NCBI GenBank assembly: GCA_016202725.1
Contig: JACQOD010000035.1
Coordinates: 1-11,535, forward strand
Reading direction: 5' to 3'
Source of the DNA: Candidatus Aenigmatarchaeota archaeon
Lineage (GTDB): Archaea; Aenigmatarchaeota; Aenigmatarchaeia; QMZP01
Length of the DNA stretch: 11,535 bases
A program made the position numbers and the translations under genes. A model generated the notes under the pieces. That model had not been told where the DNA came from, made no database searches, and saw nothing but the letters and a program-made list of their open reading frames with translations. Shown here one piece after another: positions 1 to 7,700 of this stretch. Positions within the stretch are counted from its first letter, which is position 1. Each line of letters opens with the position of its first letter.

Positions 1-22
1 AGGCGCTATTCCTGGCGGGGCC

Positions 23-57
23 CGGGGGATGAGCGCTCGCCAACTCACCAATTTAAA
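23..57 (+). repeat. Promoter module, copy 1 (35 bp, repeated at 1648-1682)
   Basis: This block matches 1648-1682 at 34 of 35 positions; the only difference is G39 against A1664. It contains, in order, a run of five G, the 8-bp palindrome GAGCGCTC (31-38), the motif CCAACTCACCAA (40-51) and TTTAAA (52-57). Weaker similarity continues to the left, where AGGCGC and ATTCC are shared at 1-12 with a small indel, and to the right (CCTGA at 60-64). It ends 21 bases before the ATG of the CuA lipoprotein. The arrangement of palindrome, BRE-position element and TATA box fits an archaeal regulated promoter, with the palindrome centred about 44 bases before the start. The regulator is unknown. Confidence 0.85.
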
Positions 58-58
58 T
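52..58 (+). promoter_or_regulatory. TATA box of the CuA lipoprotein gene
   Basis: TTTAAAT is an AT-only stretch in GC-rich surroundings, centred 24 bases before the ATG at 79. Archaeal TATA boxes lie about 26 bases before the transcription start, so the mRNA would begin at or very near the start codon and be leaderless. No Shine-Dalgarno sequence is seen between the box and the ATG, which agrees with this. Confidence 0.6.
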
Positions 59-78
59 CCCCTGAAGCAAGACAGAGC

Positions 79-414
79 ATGCGCCTCCTGCTCCTGGTCG
101 CCCTCACCGTCCTCGTCGCAGGCTGCACCGCTCCCGCAGCAGAGGTCACCTACCTCGTGGAGGCGCGCCAGTTCTCCTTCACCCCCGCGGAGATCACCGT
201 CCCGAAGGGCCAGATGGTCCGCCTCAACATCACCAGCGCGGATGTCATCCATGGCTTCTCCCTTCCGGACTACAACATCCGCGAGACCCTCTATCCCAAC
301 CAGACGGTCTCCGTGGCGTTCGTCGCGGACCGGGGCGTGGATTCCGCGGCCTTCTGCTCGGTCTACTGCGGGGAGGGCCACGCCACCATGACCTTCACCG
401 TCCATGTGGAGTGA
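79..414 (+). CDS. CuA-type cupredoxin lipoprotein (COX2/NosZ-like copper domain)
   Basis: This 111-residue exported protein has a cupredoxin fold like the CuA domain of cytochrome c oxidase subunit II and nitrous oxide reductase. The N-terminus is a lipoprotein signal: Arg2, hydrophobic residues 3-14 and lipobox V-A-G-C with the lipidated Cys at 16. The mature part begins with a typical cupredoxin strand (Q-F-S-F-T-P, 31-36) and P-K-G (42-44). The copper ligands are all present: His58, then C-x3-C-x3-H-x2-M as Cys93, Cys97, His101 and Met104. The residue between the cysteines that gives a backbone ligand is Val95-Tyr96 instead of the Glu of COX2, which need not prevent CuA assembly. There is no helical hairpin like that of true COX2 and no oxidase gene nearby, so it may be an electron carrier or copper-handling protein on the outer membrane face. 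The ATG at 79 is chosen because it gives an intact lipobox and fits the TATA spacing. It shares its promoter module with the giant surface protein gene. Confidence 0.88.
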   Translation: MRLLLLVALTVLVAGCTAPAAEVTYLVEARQFSFTPAEITVPKGQMVRLNITSADVIHGFSLPDYNIRETLYPNQTVSVAFVADRGVDSAAFCSVYCGEGHATMTFTVHVE

Positions 415-640
415 AGGCCAGCGGCTCAACTGTCCAGTGGGGGCGGCGGAGGCGCCGCGGCGGGTCACCATTGGCCTGCCGGGGAGTGCTGTTGCGGCCT
501 CGACATCCTAGCTGCGGAAAGCGGAAAAGGCGGACCAATGGGAACTGCGCCACACGGCCAGGCGAGGCCGTCCCTGGCCGGTTCTCACCGCGCGCGTTGG
601 CGCGGCGGGGTTAGGGGGCCGTCGCGCGGTCCCGCCCGCC
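415..640. other. GC-rich spacer with inverted repeats
   Basis: No convincing gene is seen here. Frames that stay open are low-complexity Arg/Gly/Pro sequence. Inverted repeats are clear: CGGCCAGG (555-562) pairs with CCTGGCCG (573-580) over a 10-base loop; CCGCGC (588-593) pairs with GCGCGG (600-605) over a 6-base loop; and ACCGCGCG (587-594) could instead pair with CGCGCGGT (623-630). The second and third are mutually exclusive. If the downstream gene is leaderless these are not part of its mRNA, so they would be the 3' end of the lipoprotein transcript, protein-binding DNA sites or an unrecognised RNA. No T-run terminator is seen after the lipoprotein gene. Confidence 0.45.
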
Positions 641-647
641 TTTTTAT
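641..647 (+). promoter_or_regulatory. TATA box of the nucleotidyltransferase gene
   Basis: TTTTTAT stands alone in very GC-rich DNA and is centred 26 bases before the ATG at 670, the standard archaeal TATA-to-start distance. Transcription would begin on or next to the start codon (leaderless). The bases before it (CCCGCCCGCC) are unlike the motif preceding the other two promoters, so this gene appears to be controlled separately. Confidence 0.55.
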
Positions 648-669
648 GCGTGCGCTGCTTCCTAAGTAT

Positions 670-1398
670 ATGAAAGCGCTCGTGCTTGCCGGAGGGTTCG
701 CGAAGCGCCTGCTGCCGCTCACGGCAGAGACGCCCAAGGCCCTCCTGCCCCTGAAAGGCAGGCCGCTGCTGGAGCACGTCCTGCGCAAGATCGAGCCCCT
801 GGAGGGCATTGACCAGGTCTGCATCGCGGTGAATGCGCGCTTCGAGGCGCAGTTCGCCCTCTTCCTGCAACGCTACCGCTCGCGCAAGATGCTCCGCTTG
901 GTGGTCGAGCCTGCCCGGGAGGAAGGGGAGAAGCTCGGCTCCGTCGGGGGGATCGGCCATTTCCTGCGCAGCGAACAGGTGGAAGGGCCCCTCCTCGTCA
1001 TGGCCGGGGACAATGTCCTCGAGAGCGGTCTCTTCGGGCTCCTGCTGCTTTACAGGGAGCGGAAGGCCACCGTGGTGGGGGTGACGGACGTGCGCGACCC
1101 CTCCCGGGCAGCGCGCTATGGCGTCGTGGAACTGGATCCCAAGGGGAAGATCACCTCCTTCGAGGAGAAGCCTTCCCAGCCAAGGAGCACGCTGGCTTCC
1201 ACCGGGGTCTATGTCCTGACCGGGCCGGTCGTCGCCCTCGTGCCGCAGTACCTGCGCGACCACCAGGGCGACCGGATGGGGGACTTCATCGCCTGGCTGG
1301 TCCGGCGGGAGCCGGTGTACGGCTACGTCTTCCCCGGGAAGTGGTTCGACATCGGGAGCGCGGAGGAGTACCAGCAGGCGGAGCGGGAGCTGGAATAG
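670..1398 (+). CDS. Sugar-1-phosphate nucleotidyltransferase (NDP-sugar pyrophosphorylase)
   Basis: This 242-residue cytoplasmic enzyme of the NTP_transferase (GT-A-like, RmlA/GlmU-N) family makes an NDP-sugar and pyrophosphate from an NTP and a sugar 1-phosphate. Landmarks are the nucleotide-binding start L-A-G-G-F-A-K-R-L (6-14) followed by P-L-T and P-K (22-23); G-D-N (113-115), whose Asp binds the metal; E-E-K-P (165-168); S-T-G-V-Y; and W-F-D-I-G (225-229). In the first motif A-K-R replaces the commoner G-T-R, as in some archaeal members. The length covers only the catalytic core, with no left-handed helix acyltransferase domain. The sugar and base cannot be read from the sequence. The frame is open upstream to 538 and has an ATG at 646, but the family start is the M-K-A-L-V-L-A-G-G at 670, which also has the correct TATA spacing. 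It may feed glycan synthesis for the exported proteins on either side; this is inferred from position only. Confidence 0.9.
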   Translation: MKALVLAGGFAKRLLPLTAETPKALLPLKGRPLLEHVLRKIEPLEGIDQVCIAVNARFEAQFALFLQRYRSRKMLRLVVEPAREEGEKLGSVGGIGHFLRSEQVEGPLLVMAGDNVLESGLFGLLLLYRERKATVVGVTDVRDPSRAARYGVVELDPKGKITSFEEKPSQPRSTLASTGVYVLTGPVVALVPQYLRDHQGDRMGDFIAWLVRREPVYGYVFPGKWFDIGSAEEYQQAERELE

Positions 1399-1435
1399 GC
1401 AGGCGGTACGTGTTTACCTGCTTCACAGGGTTTTT
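1399..1435 (+). terminator. Possible terminator after the nucleotidyltransferase gene
   Basis: Directly after the TAG stop, GCA (1399-1401) and GGTA (1405-1408) can pair with TACC (1415-1418) and TGC (1419-1421), giving a seven-pair stem with a three-base bulge and a six-base loop. A run of five T follows at 1431-1435. Archaeal termination relies mainly on T-runs, so the T5 is the stronger part of the evidence. The hairpin is weak. Confidence 0.35.
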
Positions 1436-1440
1436 GCAGA

Positions 1441-1500
1441 ACGATATCATACGACATGATTATAGTCCATTTGGAAGGGCAAAAAAAGGTGATTTTAAAA
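1441..1500. other. AT-rich island with a TATA-like TTTTAAAA
   Basis: By hand count 41 of 60 bases are A or T, in sharp contrast to the GC-rich surroundings. It includes A7 (1481-1487) and the self-complementary TTTTAAAA (1493-1500). On the plus strand the latter could place a transcription start near 1522, at the first of the inverted repeats described for 1512-1588. No coding potential is seen. Confidence 0.35.
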
Positions 1501-1511
1501 GCATGCAGCAC

Positions 1512-1588
1512 GCATTCCTTCCGGCTGCAGCCGGAGGATGCATTGCCACCCTGCGCATATTCCCCAACGGCAATGCCCTGCCGGCAGG
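1512..1588 (+). ncRNA. Candidate structured RNA or regulatory element: three adjacent hairpins
   Basis: Three inverted repeats lie back to back. First, the perfect 16-bp palindrome TCCGGCTGCAGCCGGA (1520-1535), whose stem can extend with two small bulges to 1512-1541. Second, GCATTGCC (1540-1547) pairs perfectly with GGCAATGC (1569-1576) over 21 bases. Third, the perfect 12-bp palindrome CCTGCCGGCAGG (1577-1588). A TATA-like box at 1493-1500 is about 26 bases before 1522, so a transcript could start at the first hairpin. No known RNA family is recognised. It could equally be a set of protein-binding DNA sites upstream of the giant gene. Confidence 0.3.
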
Positions 1589-1610
1589 AGCACTGGACGC
1601 GCAACCGATA

Positions 1611-1623
1611 ACCAACTCACCAA
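1611..1623 (+). repeat. Extra copy of the promoter motif ACCAACTCACCAA
   Basis: This 13-mer recurs exactly at 1664-1676 inside promoter module copy 2, and its last 12 bases occur at 40-51 in copy 1. The two local copies are 53 bp apart, close to five helical turns, so proteins bound to them would face the same side of the DNA. Unlike the other copies it is followed by AAGGCGC and not by a TATA box. Confidence 0.55.
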
Positions 1624-1647
1624 AGGCGCGAATTCCCCCACTCCAGT

Positions 1648-1682
1648 CGGGGGATGAGCGCTCACCAACTCACCAATTTAAA
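1648..1682 (+). repeat. Promoter module, copy 2 (35 bp, repeat of 23-57)
   Basis: This is identical to 23-57 except A1664 for G39. Because of that base the palindrome here grows to a perfect 10-mer, TGAGCGCTCA (1655-1664). The five G (1649-1653) can also pair with five C at 1635-1639. The module ends in TTTAAA. It lies 31 bases before the ATG of the giant surface protein gene, against 21 bases in copy 1. The sequence has a start codon at its own ATG (29 and 1654) in both copies, but only in copy 2 is that frame joined to the downstream gene, so conservation as DNA and not as coding sequence is the better reading. Confidence 0.85.
1677..1682 (+). promoter_or_regulatory. TATA box of the giant surface protein gene
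   Basis: TTTAAA is centred about 34 bases before the ATG at 1714, so transcription should start near 1703-1707 and leave a leader of only some 7-11 bases. A TTG at 1702, in frame with the gene, sits about 22 bases from the box and could be a leaderless start. A weak AGGT lies just before the ATG (1707-1710). Confidence 0.55.
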
Positions 1683-1713
1683 CCTGATTTCCTACTCTCT
1701 ATTGGCAGGTCGT

Positions 1714-4700
1714 ATGGAAGGGGCGGCGTTTCTCAGGGCGGCGGGCATCATGGCCCTTGCAGTGCTTGGCGCTGCGGTCGTCCTGGCGCTAGCGCCGCCG
1801 GACGCCCTGCGCACGGCCGCTGAAGGCGCTGCTGCCCCCTCCTCGTTGGGAGGATCCCCCCTCCCCCCCTCCGCGGCTGCCGTCCAGGCCGCACCGCAGC
1901 CAGGCGGAGGACGGCCACACCCGCCTGCAAACGACACTGACCCCCCCGCCGTCGCCCTCCTCTCCCCCCCTGATGGCCACACCGAGCAGGCTAGCAACAC
2001 CATCGTGTTCATATACGTGGCCGAGGACAATGCGAGCGGCATCACCTCTTGCAGCCTCTTTCTCAATGCGGTGTTCCAGCAAGTCGAGGGCAGCGTGCTC
2101 GAGGGGGTGCCGCAAAACTTCACCCAAACCCTCAGGAACGGACCGTACAATTGGTCGGTGTCCTGCACGGACGATTCCCCGAACCGCAACGTGGGCGCGA
2201 GTCCGGGATTCTCCTTGACGGTGGATGTGCTGCCCACCGTGCCGGCGATCGTCGCCGGGGACGGAACAGGCCGCCCGCGGAACCAGTTCCTTGCGGGGGA
2301 TGGCATAGTTGCTTTTGGCACAGGGTTCCCGCCCGGCTATGCCATCAAGCTCTTCGTGACGGCCAACAGCGATACATGGAACCAGGGGGATCCGCTGGTG
2401 GACCTTTCTCCCACCGGCCCCGAAACCGTGGTCGTCCCTCCTGACGGCTCATTCCTGGTGACGGTGTGGGCAGGATCTGGGGAAGCGGATGCGGGATACT
2501 ATGACCTCGTGGCCGACGTGGCGGCAAACAATGTGTATGACCAGGGGGCCGACCCCGTCGACAGCCTCTCCGCCATCGGCTTCCGCATAGGCACGCTCTT
2601 CCCTGCGGACAACAGCGGCCTGGAACGCGACGTCTTCTTCACCAACGACACCGTCCGCGCAGAGGCGGCTGGCCTGCCGCCCTCTGCCATCACCGCCTTC
2701 TACGTCGTGGAGGAGGGCTCCACTGGACCGGGTGCTGCGCTGGCGGATGCAAGCGGCGGCGCGGAAGCAGCCGCAACCACTCCTGCCGGCGGCGGCAGCG
2801 CCGCGGTCTGGACGCAGGTGAATGATGACGATGGCGGCCTCTACGACCTGGTTGCCGATAATGACGGCAACGGCATGTACAACGATGATGAGGACCTGCT
2901 GGTTTCGCTGACTGAGGTCGGCTTCTCCATCCGCACCGCCCGCTCCCAGCACGATGCCCAGCAGGATACGCAGGTGTTCTCTCCGCAGGAAGATGTCTTC
3001 GTGCGTGCTGACGGTCTCCCCCCATCACAGGTGGTGACGGCCTACGTGATTGAGGAAGCGTTGTTCCTGCCGGACCAGTCCGTGCTGGAGGATAGGACGC
3101 CTGACGGGCCGGACACATTAGCCACGGATCCAGCCGGAACCATCGCTGCGGCCACCCTCTGGACAGGCCTCGCCATAGCGGACGTTGGACCGTATGATAT
3201 TGTCATAGACGCAGATCAGGACGGCCTCTATGATGCCCTGGAGGAGCCTGTTGACAACCTGACCGGACCAGGCTTCCGCGTCCAGGCCATGAACGCCACT
3301 AATCTGGCTGGGGAGGCCCGGGAGGCGTTTCCCATCAATGAGCCTGTGTATGCGACAGGAGGCGGCTTCCCGCCGGGCATCCGGCTGGACCTGTACGTGG
3401 TGCAGGATGGCGCGGTGACATCCGGCTCTCCCCTTTCGGATGAGACCGAGGAGGTCGAGCGGGACGTCCAGGTGTCGGCAGCGGGGGAGTTCGGCCCCCT
3501 CAAGGTGTGGGAGAATCCGGAACGGGACCACGCGGGATTCTATGACATGGTAGCGGATGTGGACCAGGACGGGGTCTATGACCGCACGAAGGACGCGCTC
3601 GTACTCGTGGGCGATGCGGCGTTCCGTATCCACTTCGTGGAAGGATCGGATGGGGCCGGAGCAACGCGCGAGGCGTTCCAGCCAGAAGAACCGATGTTCC
3701 TCCGGGCAGAAGGGCTGCCGCCCAACAGCCTCGCGGATGTGTATGTGGTGGAGAACACCCTTCAGCCGGGAGCGGCCCTGCAGGATGTCACCCCGAACGG
3801 CCCGGAAATAGGCGCGGTTGTGGGAGGTGGCGGCATCTTGGGGCCCATTGAGGTCTGGCAGGACCTCCAGCGGATGGATGCAGGGCTGTACGACATCGTC
3901 GTGGATGTGAACCGCGATGCGCTCTTCCAGAAGGAGAACGACTCCGCAGCCAACCTCACCGGAGTCGGCGTGCGGGTGGCAACGATTACAGTTACGGACG
4001 CAGCCGGTTCCCCCCAGCACATCTTCTTCCCCGGCTCCATGGAAGTCTTCTTTAAAGCTGAAGGCTTCCCGCCAGGGAAGGACGTGGCTTTCGTAGCTGT
4101 TGATGACCTGGATGGCTGGGTGGAAGGGGCACTCATTGTCCCTCTCCACGATGCCATTGTTAATAGTGTGGCTGACAGGGATGGCAAGATTGCCGTCACC
4201 CCCATAATCAGGGGCCTCAATTCAGAACACGCGGGCATCTATGACATGGTCGCTGATGTGGATATGGATGGGGTGTACTCGCTCCGGACAGATGCAGTGG
4301 AAAGGAACGACGGGGCGGCTTTCAGGGTGCCCAAGATACGGGCGATCCTCGCAACCGGCGAGGAGCCGGATTCTGACCGCTTCGTCATCCATGACACCAT
4401 CCTCGCGGAGGGGAAAGGCCTGCCCAAGAACAGCCAGGTTACCTACTACGTCATCCGCAAGGAGGACGGCCTTGTCAATGGGCAGTCGCTTGTGGACCGG
4501 TCAGGGGATGAGGTAGGCACGCCTGACATTGCAGCAACCGACACTGCCGGCACGCATCCCCTGCTCCCTGTATGGACTGATCTCAAGGCGCGCCACTGGG
4601 GAGACCATTGGCTGGTAGTGGACACGAATAACGACGGCCTTTTCAACAGCTCGGAAGACGCAGTGGACACGTTCGGCAACCTCTGCTCGTACAAGAGAGA

Positions 4701-7700
4701 GTTGTCCGGGGAGGACAACACCCAGAACGGGGTTCTGTATAGTTCAGCTGTCCGCCCGAATTACGTCCCAGACCATGACTCCTTTGAGGGCATAGGATGC
4801 ATATTTTACGATGACCCCCGCGCGCCCTTGGACTGGTGCCTTGGCTCCGAGGTGGAGGGGGCAGACCTTCCTCCCGGGATTACGCCATTCGTCAGGCTGA
4901 ACGTGTACGATGTGGACAATGCGGCATATCCTGTCCCCGAGCAGGACCAGATATTCCTGAACGGCCAGTCCATAGGCTACCTCACCGGCGTCAATAACCA
5001 AGTGACGGAGTGGGTGACTGAGGTCAGCCCTTCTCTTCTGAAGGAAGGGAACAACATTTTCGAGGTGGACATAGACCAGCTCAGCCAGGGAGGCTCTCAC
5101 CGCTGGTGCACCTATGTGACGCAGGCACAAATCAAGATTCCCGGCCTTGAGGACGGGGATGCCGAGTTCACCGCCGCCAAGACCGACAAGCCAGAGGCCT
5201 GTCACGGAGACAATCTCGTGGCCAGCTACACCATCACCACTAAATCACTCGATCCCCAGAACCTGAAGGTGACGGTCAATCTCATTGACAAGTATACGCA
5301 TGCGTTCCTGGATGCAGAATCAAATCTCCATCCGGGGGTCACGCAAGGGTCAATGGTCTCGGGTTCCGTCGCTCTCACGATCCCCAGCGTTCTGGAGCAT
5401 CCCGGCTCCCTGTTTGATGTGCAGTTCATACTCATTGACACGGATAGCGGTTCTCTCCAGAACATATACTGGCCGGTTCCAATGGTGCGGCTCCACAGCC
5501 TCGGCCAGCCGGCCATAGAGGCGCTGGAAAGCAAGAGCAAACATATAGAGCTTCAGGGAACTGCGAAGATCGAGGACTCCGTGGCAGACTACAACACCAA
5601 ATGCACCGGCACACCAACCTACAGCTGGACATTCGGGGACGGGATGGGCGCCTCCGGCAAGCAGGTTTCGCATGACTACGAGTATTCCGACCGCTACACC
5701 ATCACCCTGACCACCGCCGCGCTCGGCGCGACAAGCACATCTTCCATACAGCGGACGATAGGAACCGACCCTATCATCACCAGCGTGGAATCCCTCTATG
5801 CGGGCACGTTCCTTGACGGACCCGATCTGGACAATTATTTTGACGTGTACGCGGACTGGAACGACAACTCCGGCCAGAATGTGGAAGCCCGCCAGTTGGA
5901 GTTCACGGTCAACAACGGCGAGCCCGTGATTGTGGATGCGGAAGACCAGCCCACATGGCTCCCTTCAGGGACAGCTACATTCGACATGGGCGGGGACTTC
6001 CAGGCAGGCGGCCCGAACGAGCTCCGGATCGTTGCCATCAAGACCGTGGACGGAGAGCCCCAGCGCTCGCGGCCGTTCACCCTGAACCCTTCGGTCATTG
6101 AGCGCAGCGAGTGGTTCCTCCTCCCCTTTGTCACAGTCAACAGAGAGCGGCGCAATCCTTATGATAATGTCGTGGACTACCAGTCAAAGTTCACCTTCCC
6201 TGGCGGGACGCAGGGAGACCACTTCGCTAACATGTTCCCTTCCATTTCGTGGATACCATTCCTCAACGGGAAAAACGGCTTCACATTCGCGTATAACATT
6301 GGCACGAGCTTCAAATCCAACGGAGATGGGAGCGTGTTCGGCGGGCTCAAGGTTGGCAAGGAAAAGAAGGTCTTCGTTCCCTACCAGATTATCCAGCTCC
6401 CGGAATCCATCGTGCAGTTCCAGTTCATCGACTTCCTCATCATTGACAATGAAGTCCTCCTTGCATTTTTCGAGGGCATTGGCACCCGGTTCGGTGGGCC
6501 CATAATCGACATGCGTCCCAAGACGCAGAAAAAGGAAGTATTCGATGTATCAATTCGCGGCACGTCCACCGCGCAGGGCCAGCGGTTGTTTCTGGACAAG
6601 GCCGAGGTAGCAGTCACCCTGCCAATACTCCAGCACCCGCCGATAGAGTGGCCCTTCTTGGTGCCTCCTGTTCCGGTCCCGGTCCGTCTAGGATTCAAAT
6701 CAGGCATCGGGGCGCAGGGAAAGCTCACGTTAGGTGAAGGCCCGGGGTCGCCGGGGATATTCGGCCTTGAGTGGCAGGACTTCTCGGTAGGTCCGACCGC
6801 CAAAGGGGAGGTCCTCTTATCGGCCGGCGCCAACTACGCGGTGGAGGTCACGGGTTCGGGCGGTCTGAAGACAACGTTCAACATAGGCTTGTTCCCCGAA
6901 ATAGAGGTGGGCGAAGTGGTAGCCACATTCTTCATGCGGCTGACAGCAACGGCCCTGTTCCTTGAGATGGATATGTTTGGTGGAGAGTGGACTACAGTAC
7001 TCAACAACCCTTCCTCCATTTTCCCCCCTCCCTCGAACTTTTCCGTGAGCGGCTGGCGATCCATCTCCCGCTCCTATCTGGACCCCCAGTATCACACGTT
7101 CGGGTCGGGTCAGCTGGGCAGCCAGGCAGGGACAGGAACCACCGAGAGCCTGCTGGTGGCGAACGTCTTCCCGCAGGCGGATCCTGCCATGGACGCCTGG
7201 GGAGACGAAAAGATTGTGCTCTGGACGTACGATGATCCCCAGAAGAGCCTCACCCAGTCCTTTGAGATTCTCGCCTCCCATGGCAGCGGGTCTTCCTTCT
7301 TCCCGCCTGTTCTACTTACCAGCAACATGGTTCCTGATGCCAAGCCTGCGGTGCAATTCCTTGCAAACGGCGACATCATCGCGGCCTGGGTTGCAGTAGC
7401 CAATGAGTCACTATCGCTGAACGCCTCCCTGGGCGAACTCTTCGGGCCGATGGAGATTCATGCGAGCCTGTATGACCATCTGGCGGGTTCCTGGTCAGTT
7501 CCTGCCCCGCTGACAGCCAACAGCTACCTTGACTACCTGCCTTCCCTTGCCGCGGATGAAGGAGGAAACGCGATGCTGGTGTGGATGGCGAATGAGGAGA
7601 ATGTGCTTCCCCTCTTGAACATGACCTCGCCGGAGCGTGCGGCATTCACCGTGGACCTGATGTGGAGGCTCTGGAACGGGACAGGCTGGCAGCCTGAAGC

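Noticed and set aside
29..391. Frame starting at the ATG inside promoter copy 1
   Set aside because: It overlaps the CuA gene in another frame and gives Ser/Arg/Pro-rich sequence. The shared first residues with the ATG at 1654 come only from the DNA repeat.
411..614. GTG-started 67-codon frame after the CuA gene
   Set aside because: The product is an Arg-rich low-complexity sequence typical of GC-rich non-coding DNA, with no promoter or homology.
415..640. tRNA, RNase P RNA or SRP RNA in the GC-rich spacer
   Set aside because: No T-arm GTTCRA motif, cloverleaf, or conserved RNase P or SRP core sequence could be found.
538..669. Upstream start (538 or 646) for the nucleotidyltransferase
   Set aside because: The extra residues are Arg/Gly/Pro-rich with no family match and would lie upstream of the predicted transcription start. 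The family begins with the conserved M-K-A-L-V-L-A-G-G at 670.
508..1263. A 251-codon minus-strand frame opposite the nucleotidyltransferase
   Set aside because: It is antisense to a gene with clear family motifs, its protein has a composition typical of a GC-rich shadow frame, and it shows no known domain.
23..1682. CRISPR array or insertion sequence explanation for the 35-bp repeat
   Set aside because: There are only two full copies 1.6 kb apart with genes between them, no spacer pattern, no transposase and no terminal inverted repeats.
1654..1713. ATG 1654 as start of the giant protein
   Set aside because: It would put the promoter repeat and TATA box inside the coding region, and the same repeat at 29 is out of frame with its gene. 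The start at 1714 also places the hydrophobic signal at the N-terminus.
1341..1823. 160-codon plus-strand frame and the opposing minus frame at 1323-1604 across the spacer
   Set aside because: Both overlap real genes at their ends, have no recognisable protein features and run through inverted repeats and the promoter module.
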